A stretch of 64,000 nucleotides of DNA, from NCBI GenBank assembly GCA_003993805.1, contig RSEF01000003.1, forward strand, positions 57,887,051 to 57,951,050. The letters are read 5' to 3'. The translations under genes were made by a program, and so were the position numbers. The notes beneath the pieces were generated by a model that saw only the letters and a program-made list of their open reading frames with translations, was not told the origin of the DNA and did no database searches. Source of the DNA: Himantopus leucocephalus. Its lineage: Eukaryota; Chordata; Aves; Charadriiformes; Recurvirostridae. Shown piece by piece: positions 1 through 10,779 of this stretch (its first letter is position 1; each line of letters opens with the position of its first letter).

Positions 1-42
<42 letters not shown>
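1..42. repeat. (GAT)n microsatellite, cut by the window edge
   Basis: About 14 uninterrupted GAT units run from the first base to about 42. The true length is unknown since the window begins inside it. Confidence 0.95.
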
Positions 43-45
<3 letters not shown>

Positions 46-913
46 TCTGCCAGTTGAAATCTGGAATAGAAAAATACTATATACAATTCTCTGTGTGGGT
101 ACAATACACAATGGGTAGTTTATAGTTCTAATTCTGTAAGTATACTACGTTTTTACTTAAGTTCCAATAAAGGCAACTCTTTTTGTCCACTTACATAAAT
201 TTCCTTAAGTAGTTTGCTGAACTGTGGGCCAAAGAATGCATCTGATTATTTATCATCAAAATAATAAGAAATTACATAAGAAATTAAAGATTAGCTCAGC
301 ATCTTTATCCAGACTAGTATTCTGCCTCTAGCAATACTTTAAAAAAACCCCAAACCCAGAAGGAGGACAGGGAAAGCCTACGTGATACCTCACCTATGTA
401 TCCTTATGTCTTACAGCAAAACACAGCTTGAGGAAGTCTGAGCCAGAAGTTGTATCCTCATATTTCTGTTTTAACTCTTAAACCAAGAAGGTGCCACGTC
501 TTTCCATCCATGCTCCAGGCCTAGTATAGAGGAATGTTTTCTTGCAAAGTCAATTCATTCGCTTCACGCCAAGAGTTTAACAACTTTTACTTTGCTTGTG
601 GAACCCTTATGTACCCTGGCATGTCAGTGGAGCTACTGTCTTATATAAAGGTTACATAGTCAGACCTTGCTTTTGTCTAAGTTATTCTGCCTGTGCAACA
701 GCTATCTTTCTGCCTTTAGTATCTTGGGTGCTTTCAAATGTTTCAAAGTGATTAAGGCAACACTGAGGTCTATTTAATTGCTCCACTTGTTTCCTTTGAA
801 GTGAAACACTGTGTTTTATACTTCAAAGTCAACATGGCAGGCCTTTATAGGATTTGGACGCACATTTCTAAATTTGGCAACAACAACAACAAAAAGTTTA
901 AGCAGGAGAACTA

Positions 914-919
914 TTTATT
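914..919 (-). terminator. candidate poly(A) signal AATAAA (distal)
   Basis: AATAAA on the transcript strand, about 2.2 kb after the stop. A T-rich and GTT-repeat tract (TTTTTGTTGTTGTTGTTG) begins roughly 20 bases downstream, a strong GU-rich element. It looks like the better of the two candidates. Confidence 0.45.
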
Positions 920-1343
920 AACTACTAGTGTAAGTTTTAAGTTTACTCTTCAAATTCTAAAAATAAAAATGAGGATTCTACCAGAATTGCTGACAAACCT
1001 TAACTCTAATGGCCTGATCATTCCTGTATGATTTAGTGCCAATGAATACATTTTCACTGTTTCCTTGATGTCAAAGTGGTGTTACTATATTTATAAAATG
1101 ATGGGCCTCACAGAAACTAAACTGTTTTCTGCAAATGGAATCCTAATGGCTCTTATTGATTCCATTAAAAAAGGAAGGTGCTGCTTCCTTTTCTTTGCTA
1201 CAAGCATGTAGATGGTTATTTTATTTGGTTATTGATATTTCGGGCTCTGTACGTCATTAGATTTTTACTAAAATGTAAGTGATCCTAACAGTCATATAAA
1301 TCTATCATTTTTTAAAAAAGGTATGTCAATCTCTTTAAAAATA

Positions 1344-1374
1344 GGAGAGCGCCAGCTGTTGGAAAGCACTCTCC
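1344..1374 (-). other. potential 3' UTR hairpin
   Basis: Two 9-base arms (1344-1352 and 1366-1374) pair perfectly apart from one position, which is a U-G wobble on the transcript strand. The loop is 13 nt. The location about 1.8 kb past the stop places it inside the 3' UTR. Confidence 0.45.
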
Positions 1375-1594
1375 TGTTACTAGAAGTGCTCTTCACTAAA
1401 ATAATCTGCCCCATTTATGCAAACCCGGTCTTGTTGTAAATATCAGTAAAGAGGGAGATCTAATTTTAGCCACCAAATTGCCTTCCTGCCTTTAGGCTGA
1501 CATCTAAAACAACAACCTTCAGTTTTATAAACGAAAAGCATTCCACAAGAATCTCTTGCAGGTTCTGAGGTAAAAATCGCATCTACACAGACCT

Positions 1595-1600
1595 TTTATT
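1595..1600 (-). terminator. candidate poly(A) signal AATAAA (proximal)
   Basis: AATAAA on the transcript strand, about 1.5 kb after the stop, followed within 30 bases by a GT-rich stretch (GTCTGTGTAG). The pairing is typical of a cleavage and polyadenylation site, but usage cannot be judged from sequence. Confidence 0.4.
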
Positions 1601-1674
1601 GCCTGAAAAAGAAATACTTACACTTCATAATTAAAAACTAAACAGGGCACATAAAAGACAAAAATAAATTGCAA

Positions 1675-1682
1675 TATGTACA
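1675..1682 (-). promoter_or_regulatory. Pumilio-type octamer TGTACATA in the 3' UTR
   Basis: On the transcript strand the octamer reads TGTACATA, matching the UGUANAUA consensus of PUM proteins, which repress or destabilise mRNAs. It lies upstream of both poly(A) candidates, so it would be in every transcript form. A single octamer is weak evidence. Confidence 0.35.
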
Positions 1683-3134
1683 CACATTAGAAAGGATAAA
1701 TAGCAAATATATTGTAATACTGCATTAAATGTATGCATATGTGAATTCCAGACACCCTCCCCCCAATGTTGTGTACATTAATTCAAAGGATAAATAAGTG
1801 CTAATATAAGACAGGGAATTTCTTAGTGTAAACAATGCCACAGGCTATTTAATAGGCCTTTGGGCCAACTTAGAAAAACCATGTATTGCCTTTCACACTC
1901 CATATCACTTAATTTTAATAGTACTGTATCCACATGTACAATTTTAAGATAGTATAAAAAATCAGGAATCTAAGAAGCATTCTTCACACTCATCAAAAAC
2001 AGGCTGCAGACACTCTAAGGATTTTCCATTCACTTTTACAGGACCAACGGCTGAAGACATACTGATTCATCTGTGAGTTCTTCCTCAAAGCAGTGCAAGA
2101 GTCCTTAAACATAAAAAGTCACATTAGTAATCACTGCTCAGGCCTACTAGTAGACTTTTGTGCCCAATTTCAATTCTGATTTGGGATTCACACTAGCGTG
2201 ATGTCAAAGTTGTCACCACTGCCTGCCACAGGTGAGAAAGATAATGATCCCTCTGGTTTAAACGGCGAGTGACAGACAGCAAGGAGTGTTTCTAAACATG
2301 AAGCATTTCATTGCATTCATAGTGTCACGTTATTTGTCCTTCAAATCCTGTTTATGTATTTCTGAGGATCCAGGGTATGTCAACATTAAAAACCAAAAAA
2401 TGTATGACTTGTTCTGTATGAATGTTCAGTGTATTTTCTTGAAGCATGCGCATCGGGATTTTAAAAAAGACAGCTGGACTAATACTAGGACTAATTTCTG
2501 GCAACTGTATTTACTGGCACCAGAGAAAATTACAGTTCTTCACTAAAGTACTGATGACATGAGGACTTGTGGCTTGCTGTCTTTCTAAGACAGGCTATGG
2601 CCACTAAAAAAAATACATGCACAGTTGCTCACACTCTTGAGTTTTTTTAAAAAAATAATTCCTCCCACTGGCCAAGTGCATCATTAAGCAGTCCCATCCG
2701 TTCCACTTGTCTCTGTGGACCAACAAGCGAAGTCTCTTCCCCCACGCTCTCAGTCCTTTTCACACTCTCCCCTCTCAGTTACCCTCAGTCACAACCCTAT
2801 GAAGTCTGATGAGTTCCCGGTAACAGGCTCTCAAGCGATTGTCTTCAGCTCTTCCTGACTTGTGGAGCTCCGATGAAGAAGTCCACCGACTCGTCTGTGT
2901 GGGCTAGCCACAGAACCGTGGTCTGTCTTAACAATGACAAACACTTCACGTGGGTTCTCCTAGACAAACCATTTGTCCATTGATAAAGACGAGGGCCACA
3001 TCCTTCATTAACCTCAGGGTAAGCTGTAGCACACACTCACACTCAGTCAAGTTCCAGTGCAATCTCAGGTCATCAGGACGCAATGATTTCCCCAAAGAAA
3101 ACTGTTACGTGAAATATGGGATGTGGCCAAACAA

Positions 3135-3150
3135 TTATGGACGATGAAAC
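3135..3150 (-). CDS. PHACTR2: PHACTR2 exon L, terminal coding exon (residues 630-634 and stop)
   Basis: Only 16 coding bases: they complete the split Arg and add FHRP and a TAA stop (3135-3137). Acceptor AG at 3151-3152, preceded on the transcript strand by a T-rich run. The RFHRP end is the invariant C-terminus of PHACTR proteins, which makes this tiny exon secure despite its size. It continues directly into the 3' UTR. Confidence 0.94.
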
Positions 3151-3152
3151 CT

Positions 3153-6100
3153 GAAATGATAAATCATTAAAAAACTTAGAATTATATTATTTCAACTGAC
3201 AATGACACAGATCTTCATCTTGCTCTCACAGCTCTTTACTTTTGTTGCCTGAACAGAATTATTCCTGATTTTCCTGGTCAAAGTAGTATTAGAGTCAGCT
3301 CTATTATCCTCTGCTGTCTGTCTGTCACTACTAGAAAACCAAATGGGGCTATGGTGTGGCGCAGGTACTGGTGTATGTCTGTCTGTCCATACCATTAACC
3401 TGTTAACTGTGGTCCCTGGCACAGTTTTGCTTGCGTCAACCAGCGCTCTTCCAGATACTGCCTGGGCATGGCTGGGATTAGCACAGGCCAATAGGCAGAC
3501 TGTGTATGGGGGGGATATCACCCTGTTTTGGGGTTGGGGGAACAGGTTAACTGTATGAATTCAAGCTGTGCCAAGCCTGCTGGCCTCGGGGCTGGAGAAC
3601 AGTCTCCAGTCTGGTTTGTTCACCAACATAGATTTAGCCGTATTGCATTTAGTATTTGGAGACACTGTAGGTAAGTCAGAAAAGCTTTGCTAAGCCATAA
3701 AACGTAACATTCTGGTTTTTTAATCCTTCCGCAAAATGAGGCTATAAAAAATTTTGGATTTTTTTAAAGCAACAAATTTTATAGCACTGCAGATGCTATT
3801 AACAGCAGCCAACTGCGGCACATGAAGGCGCAAATACACCTCGTTGTTTTTTAGACTTTCAGGTAGGGCATGTACATCACTCCAGATTGCCTGTATGATG
3901 GATAGAGAGGTGAATTGCTCCAAAGGGTGTTGCCAACCTTTTCTAGAATAAGTTAGGAGCCTACAGCAACTGAAATTCTCACTCAGCTTCAATGTAATGA
4001 ATCCAAGCAAAAGGGTAAGAAGGGCACCAATATCAGCTGTGCAATGTATCTATCACCAGACTTCTAAATCTTTGTCTAAATGACATTAAATACGTATCTA
4101 TCCACGAAGCAGTAAAAGATGCAGCAACTTTAAAAAAGCATAGGTAACGATGCACCTAACAGAGCAGATTTACATAAGTTTTTGTTTGACGCATTTTCTC
4201 TTAACAGTTCCAGAGAAGAGAAAAGAAAACAAAGCCGTGCATTGCCCCTGTAATGGGGTTCAGTACAATTTCTCAAATAAAGGAGGTGTACATGAAAGCT
4301 GACGCTCGCAAGTACACAGCTCATCTGCTAAGTGAGGGTACACTGCATTGCAAAAAAGACACAGGGTTTTTGTATTTGTGTAGAACGACAATATATTGGA
4401 CTATATATAGCATTTCCATTAGAAGCACTTTATAAACATCTACTAATATCCTCTTCCCAAACTTTTATATATTTCTCTATTTTTAGAAACTCAGTTTCTC
4501 AGATTCTGTTATGAAATAACAGAAGGAATCAGTCTAAATTACTAGGAGCAGAAAAACAGTTCAACTGGCAGTCATTACAGTAAATGATGAAAATGAGAAC
4601 AAGTGTTTTTCCTTTCCCAATTTTAATATAAAATCGTAACAATTCAAAGATATTGGAAATACTGATTATAATATTAAAGCATCTTATATTGAATATGTAA
4701 TAATATAAGAAACCATATTCCATAAGCTGTTTTTGTTTAATAAGCAGCTTCCTTGTAGTCTCATTCTATCACAGAACTTCCCGAATAAGCCTTTGTTAAC
4801 CAGCTGCCAATGCAAGTGCCTTTTGGTTTGTATTACCTTAGTTATCACCCTTGAAAAAAAATAAAATATGAGTAATTCAGTCTCTGGCCAGAAACTTTTG
4901 TCTGTTGTTTTTTTCAAAACAAATCACTTTTGTTGTATCAATCCAAATGTAGTGGTGAACTACATAATTTTTAATGGGAGGTCCCGGAGGAAACAATCTC
5001 TTTTTATTTTCAAAATTGCAATTGACTTAAAACATCTGCATCTAATTCTGTTCTTAATTAGCTTTTTCTACTGTTACTCTGCTGACTTCTGTGCAGTGGT
5101 TCCACAATGTGACCAGTGAAAAAAACAGGGTGGAGAGGGAACAGAGAAAGTCTGATTTCTCACAGGTTGAAATGCTTCCAGGACCATGTATTTATCACGA
5201 TTTGTCTGTGACTATTTTTGACTCCGTTTTCCAAGGCCCTCCTCAGAAAAAAAAAATCACTTTTTAACTGGTTTGTCATTCCACTGGATCCCTGAGATTT
5301 TTGGTTCATCTTTCAAGAATCCAACTGTAATCAGTCTCAACTGGTCTCAATTCTCGTGAAAAAACAACCAATTCTTTTTGCGTGACTCATGCCTTTCTGT
5401 ACTTATGTTTCTATATTGCAATGCAACTCAAAAAACGTAACAGCGTAAGCAGGAGGTTGCACTCCATCTTTCTCAGCACACAGCCAGGTTTATATTCCTG
5501 CTCATTCTCCTTCTCTCCCTTGGGATGCTCTTTTTTTTTGAAGTAGCATTTTTATATATTCTGAAGAAGATACACTACCTACTGCCTGAAGAGAAAATGA
5601 CATCAGAAGCCAAATGAAAATATACAAATCCGTGTTTGAAAAGGACATTTTCTAACGGTCAGAATGCGATGCTAGATTAAAACCCTGCCCCCTGGTTCAT
5701 CTCCTGGTTTAGTTCTGCTGTCTGTGAAACTGGTTTATTTTTTTTTTTAAAAATAATTTATTCATGTTATACCTGAATAAATACTACACTGAAGTGGGGT
5801 TATAGTATTATAGAAAAAACCATGTTTTGGTGAAAAAAAAAATCGCTGAAGTTGTGAAATTGAGCACTGAACTAGGAAATGCCGGAAATCACCAAACCCC
5901 CATCTCCCATTGTGAATTTTCCTTGTGACACTCTCTTTAATTAGAGGATTCACACTCACCTGTGCTGATCCCAAGTTTGATTGAAACAGTAGCAGGGAAA
6001 GGAAGGGACCCAGTTGCGGGCAATTGTTTCTATTTGACTTAACTCTGTGTGGAAGTGAAGACAATAATACTATGTCTGCAATGTTCGCTGATCCTAACAG

Positions 6101-6839
6101 CAAGTTGTGCTCAGCCTTTATAGCTTCAAAAGATACAGATGCCACGGGGATGGCAGAAGGTGCCTCCCTCCTCTTAGGAATTACGGCCAAATTTGAAGTC
6201 TTGCTAAAAACTGGGGACACTTAAGAGCTCTTTCAATAACAATGCTTCAGACAACATCTTGGTGTTATCCAGGACGGAGAATGAAACGAATGCAGATTAA
6301 AACATTAGAAGTAGCAAACAAGGAATATTAGAATCTGTCTTGTTCCCCTGAGACTGCTGGCAGAAGCCTAGAAAGCTCTCCCAAACACCGATCAGCTTTT
6401 CTGAAGTTCAACACATCATCTAGTTTTCATTTACCAAACACATCTACAAAAATGTATACTTTGATGAGCAAGGGAGTGCTGCCAGAGAAGGACATCCCTT
6501 TTTTGTGCCTGAGGACTGTTAAATTAATCTGGGAAAGAGATGCTGAGCCCTTTCAAAGGATTATTTTTTTAGATTTCCCAAGCAATCTTTTTCCATTTAG
6601 CAACCGATCCACTGCAGTCACCTTCACCGCTGTATCAACTACTCAGTTTCAGGGATGCCACCAGCAACACTGGGAATCCCACCAGAATCAGTGGTAGGAT
6701 TCAGGTGGGATTCAAGGGGACTCACAGTAGGAATCTGTGCAAGGAGCCAGTCATGACACAGCTGCAGAGGACTTGCCGAAAGGCAGAGGGTCACTGTCAC
6801 ACTCATCTCTCCGACTTATGCAAGAAGAGGGATTCACCC
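3153..6839 (-). other. PHACTR2: intron K-L, 3.7 kb
   Basis: No coding signal or recognised transposon. AT-rich with a few T and A homopolymers, and G-rich runs near 3508-3541. The 152-codon minus-strand open frame near 5762-6220 has no family resemblance and no splice support. Confidence 0.85.
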
Positions 6840-6841
6840 AC

Positions 6842-6918
6842 CTGGTAAATTGCCGACTTTCCTCATGTACTTCCATTTCTGTGCTTTTAAATTCATTCAG
6901 TTCTTTCCGTATTGCTGC
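6842..6918 (-). CDS. PHACTR2: PHACTR2 exon K (residues 605-629), C-terminal PP1-binding helix
   Basis: 77 bp, phase 0 in and phase 2 out. Acceptor AG at 6919-6920; donor GTGGGT (GT at 6840-6841). It encodes [20 protein letters not shown] then SRQFT and two bases of Arg. This is the most conserved stretch of the family and belongs to the C-terminal part that forms the composite PP1 surface. Found by searching for the continuation of exon J. Confidence 0.97.
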
Positions 6919-8271
6919 CTAATAAAGAATAATGATATATGCAACCGTAAGAAATACGAATCTTAAGGAAAGTAAAGAATCTGAGAGGAATCTGGCCCTA
7001 CTCTTGCAGGTTCCCTTACAGTTTCCATTTTCCAGTCTCCCTTACTGTAATCCGTACCTCTCACACATTTCTGATCATCAACATGAACAACTTTTTACAA
7101 TTACAGCTATCTGGAGTAGCATTTACGCCGCCAAGAAACAAAAAGCGTCAAACACCAACAACAAAGAAAGAAACACCAAATCTACTGCAATGGGTGAACC
7201 AACCCCCCCACCACTCCCTCCCCAAAATATGGCACTTGCTACAGACAGAAATGGGCAAGGGACGGGGTTAACTCGACAGTCACCCGCTGAGTATGCCACC
7301 GGGAGGGGATTATCTGCCGGGGAGCCCCAGAGGAGGCGGTGAGTCACTGCTGCCCGCCCAGGCACTGTACACGCAGCAGGGGCTTTGCAGCTCCCCAGTG
7401 GAGACAGAAATTCAGGAACGCAAGATGAATAGTGATTTTTAAGTGGATTTAGTCAGCTGGTTTGATTAGTTCTGTGTAAAATTACATGAAATATTTGGAC
7501 ATTTCAGGCTTGCGCTTTCAGCTGGCAGATGCTGAAGAACAGCAGAAATTCAGTGCACTTTGTAAATGCCTTGTTGCTTGTGTTAGAAGAGTGATAAGCA
7601 ATTTACTTCATCAAGTAATAAATACAATTTCTGAAATATTCTAATATATACTACAAGGGCTTTTGTTTCTATCCCATACACTTTCCTACCTTCACTGTGA
7701 AATGAAACGACAGTTTATTCTTACTCGCTCTTTTCTTTCACCATTTTAAATAAAAGCAGTATCATTTCATTAATCCCTAAAGAAGTCTCATCTGGCGTGC
7801 ATGCCTTTCAGTGCAGAACAGACGGGCAGCATGATAAAATTATAGCATCCCCAGACTGCGGTCTCATAAATGAGAAACTTCATTTTAAGCAGGGGATGGT
7901 TCTGTTTAGCCACAACAGCATGCTTACACGGGGCTCCTGTAATAGCTAGGGAAGAGACAGCTATTTCTGAGCACCAAATGAGCAGCAAAGGCACCAGAGC
8001 TCCAGCTCCATAATATAGTTATAGTAAAATTTTCTGCTCCCACTGTAATTAGAAAAATTACTTCCCTGGGAAAAAAGGGCAAGGGAGTTTCCAGGCAGCC
8101 CGGGGTTTGCCCTTCTGCGGAGGCCAACAAACATGGGGATCACAGAACCAGCCTTGGGCACCTGGTCATTACAAAGTGAATCGAGATTAAAGATTGCTAC
8201 CCTAAACTAGGTAGGAAACTCTACTATTTTTTCTAGTGCAGTTTACCCTGGTTGGACCTAGGTGAAAGCAG

Positions 8272-8331
8272 AGGTGCTGGGTGCTCTAAACTCTCACAGA
8301 CTACCTGAGGACTAGAGAGTGCTCAGCACCT
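8272..8331 (+). repeat. imperfect 16-bp inverted repeat (foldback)
   Basis: Arms 8272-8287 and 8316-8331 are complementary at 13 of 16 positions. The other three are G-T wobbles if the plus strand is transcribed, with a 28-nt loop. It may be part of a degraded ancient repeat. Confidence 0.5.
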
Positions 8332-8939
8332 CCCACAACCAACATCCACAAACACTTCTGGGTACATTTTTAGTGTCTCCACTTTGACTTGATATGAGAT
8401 TCTCCTTTAATTTTCAGATAAGCTGGCATGAAGATTAAAATACATGCTGAAATAAAATCAGTGCTTTGTAGTCTTTAGCTAAAAGACAGTGGGTTCTTGC
8501 ACGTATCACTTCATGCCAAGCACATCTCATAGGATTTCCTTAAAAGCTGGTTCAGACTCAGTGCTAAAAGGGCCAGCACTTTTTGATACATAAATCCTAC
8601 AGCTTTCCTTTTATGAACTGGTATAGGAGGGAAATGGAAGAGTATTTTATGGTAATCTTCGACTGATGTGTTTTTTAAAAGAGAATCACAGCATCATTTG
8701 TCTCATCCTTTGTAGTTAGGCACAGGAACTATTAACTGCAGCATGTTGGGGGCAAACTTCCCAGAAAAGTGTGCAGCACGCCTACAGTCAGCTCCTGCAC
8801 TGACGGTTGTGGCCAAGAACCCTTCCGAGGATGGAGCAGCTTCTACCTGTTTTCACTTTAATGAGTTGCAAAAGTAACTCTTGGTGGCAGTGACGCAGGC
8901 TTCTGCCTTCAGAAACCTTGCCTGAACACAGGAAAGATA

Positions 8940-9248
8940 GGGAGGGACTCTTTTATCAGGGTTTGTAGCGATAGGACGAGGCGTCATGGTTTTAAACTGA
9001 AAAAGGGTAGATTTAGATTAGATATTAGGAAGAAATTCTTTACTCTGAGGGTGGTGAGACACTGGAACAGGTTGCCCAGGGGAAGTTGTGGATGCCCCAT
9101 CCCTGGAAGTGTTCAAGGCCAGGCTGGATGGGGCTTTGATCAATGTGGTCTCATGGGAGGTGTCCCTGCCTATGGCAGGGGGGTTGGAACTAGATGATCT
9201 TTAAGGTCCCTTCCAACTCTAACCATTCTATGATTCTATGATTTTATG
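8940..9248 (+). mobile_element. CR1 LINE, truncated 3' end
   Basis: The segment has the well-known avian CR1 3' region: AGATTAGATATTAGGAAGAA, then ACTGGAACAGGTTGCCCAG, GGCCAGGCTGGATGGGGCTTT, GGTCCCTTCCAAC and a terminal run of ATTCTATGA-like repeats. It is 5'-truncated, as most CR1 copies are, carries no open reverse-transcriptase frame, and lies opposite to PHACTR2. The consensus-like sequence suggests a moderately young insertion. The 5' limit is approximate. Confidence 0.93.
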
Positions 9249-9539
9249 AATTCCATGGGTCAGGGCCATCTTTGCTAACAGTGTGTGCCTGGCTTAGCAA
9301 GGCTTTAAAAATGCAAGAAATTCTGGCCTGAACTGCCATAATGGAGGTGGCAAATACGCTCTTAATGGGCACCTGAGTGGGTTTTCTTAGCTGCAAGTAG
9401 TAGATGCACAGTAGTGTCATGACAATCTCGCTGCCTCTAGCAGACGTCATTCATGATGCCGGTGTCAAGAGAACGAAAACTAGAGGAAAGTCCCCCAAAA
9501 GTGACAGATGCAAGCATTTTCTTATAATCTACATTTGTC

Positions 9540-9545
9540 CCTTGC
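9540..9545 (-). other. PHACTR2: GC-type 5' splice site of the exon J intron
   Basis: On the transcript strand the exon ends GACAAG and the intron begins GCAAGG. This fits the GC-AG class, in which the exon end is usually a strong AG and the intron reads GCAAG. The partner acceptor at 6919-6920 joins it in frame to [10 protein letters not shown], the expected next residues. Confidence 0.88.
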
Positions 9546-9683
9546 CTTGTCTGCGGGAGTTAACCTGGCCCAAGGCTTGTCGGCACGACGGTCGTAATCC
9601 GGAGAATCTGTGACCTCCACATACTCGTTAAATCGAAGGATTCTTCTTGCTTGAAGTTCAGCCACTGTAGGCCTCAGGCTGAG
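9546..9683 (-). CDS. PHACTR2: PHACTR2 exon J (residues 559-604), RPEL motif 4 and start of the PP1-binding region
   Basis: 138 bp, phase 0 in and out. Acceptor AG at 9684-9685. It encodes [16 protein letters not shown] (RPEL 4, core residues 562-568), then [20 protein letters not shown] and [10 protein letters not shown]. In PHACTR1 the equivalent segment wraps protein phosphatase 1 through an RVxF-like element (here ILRF, residues 573-576), a downstream Arg and a conserved Trp (here W596), redirecting its substrate choice. The donor is GCAAGG, not GT (bases 9544-9545). No in-frame GT alternative exists close by: reading on gives seven residues and a stop. Confidence 0.97.
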
Positions 9684-9685
9684 CT

Positions 9686-10713
9686 GTACGCGGGAGGCAG
9701 AAAATAGTACGTTTAATAAGACAAAATAAAATAAAATAAAAGCTGAGAGTATGATGTAATCTCAAGAGAACTTTAATGGTATTTCTAAATAGGGTCACTT
9801 TCAGGTGTCTAAAAAAAGGCACCATCCTGGGAGTGCTGAACAGGAATGGGGAAGCAGCACAACCTAATTTCTTCAATTATAAAAATAGTCTTTGTTGGGC
9901 AGGTCACAGAGAATCGTGACAGTTATCCCTGGAATATGAATTGTGACTTTGCAACTGTCACACCATTTACCCCACTAGGCAGTAGGTCCATTAGCATTAA
10001 TGCTTACAGTCTGCTGTGTTCAACTATAATGTTGAAAATAAGCAGGATTTGGAGGTGCCTGCCTAAGTCAAAAAAATTGTTTTTGAACATCTGGGGGTCA
10101 TTATGATGCCAAATTGTTTCAGTCACCTCAAACATTCACTTTAATTAACTACGGACAATCATATTAAGGAAACTGTGTTTTTGCAGAGAAGGGCAGACTA
10201 CGGACACGTATGAAAACTCCCCCCATCCTCTCCCAGACCGAGCTCCCAAAGTCAGCGTAGCAGATCCATAATGGCTTTATGTCCAGGGGCAATGAGCGCA
10301 ATCCCACCTGCAGCGGCCAGGACCACTGACGTGGTTAGAAAAACGGTGAAGGGACTTCTTAGGGCCCACACGGTGTTGCTGCTCTACGGAAAAGTGGATC
10401 TACAGGTGGAGCTGCCTTCAAACATACATGACAGCAGTGGTCATGCTCACTGAGAAAACACATCATTTCTCTCTCCTGCTTACAAGGACAAATACTAAGT
10501 ACGGCCAGATTCTGTATGCTTTTCCAGGTATGGGAAACTGGACAGGATGGAGTTTCCCCCAAGATGGACTTGGCTTGTACTGCTTTTTAAACAGATTTCT
10601 GATCTGGGGGCATGACTGATGGACATTTGCAATAACATATATACACTGATTTTTAGAATCTTATAAAAAATAATCCTACATACACAAATACACAATACAA
10701 AAAACACATCATC
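9686..10713 (-). other. PHACTR2: intron I-J, 1.0 kb
   Basis: Contains a short (AAAAT)n run at about 9722-9742. Nothing else recognised. Confidence 0.85.
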
Positions 10714-10715
10714 AC

Positions 10716-10777
10716 CTTTCTACTGAGTCTACGTTTTATTTCTCTTTTGGCTTCCTGTTCTTCTTCTTCATTCTTCT
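10716..10777 (-). CDS. PHACTR2: PHACTR2 exon I (residues 538-558), linker between RPEL 3 and 4
   Basis: A 62-bp exon, phase 1 in and phase 0 out. Acceptor AG at 10778-10779; donor GTGATG (GT at 10714-10715). With the split Gln it encodes QKNEEEEQEAKREIKRRLSR plus Lys, a charged helix that connects RPEL 3 to RPEL 4 and supplies the basic lead-in to RPEL 4. Found by matching the phase left by exon H. Confidence 0.96.
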
Positions 10778-10779
10778 CT

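Larger units (their letters stand above)
1..3134 (-). other. PHACTR2: PHACTR2 3' UTR and possible downstream DNA
   Basis: The sequence follows the stop codon without an obvious splice donor. It is AT-rich with no coding potential on either strand. Candidate poly(A) signals are at 1595-1600 and 914-919; the transcript may also run past the window, because mammalian PHACTR2 3' UTRs are long as I recall. A hairpin (1344-1374) and a Pumilio-type octamer (1675-1682) lie inside. Confidence 0.7.
6921..9543 (-). other. PHACTR2: intron J-K, 2.6 kb, GC-AG
   Basis: Holds the CR1 element (about 8940-9248) and an imperfect foldback (8272-8331). The rest shows nothing recognisable. Confidence 0.85.

Noticed and set aside
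3505..3546. G-runs that might form a quadruplex
   Set aside because: On the strand opposite to the transcript, with an uneven, long loop; too weak to claim.
5658..5730. Possible alternative last exon reading FHRQQN-like residues
   Set aside because: Phase does not match the split Arg of exon K; the exon at 3135-3150 fits exactly with FHRP.
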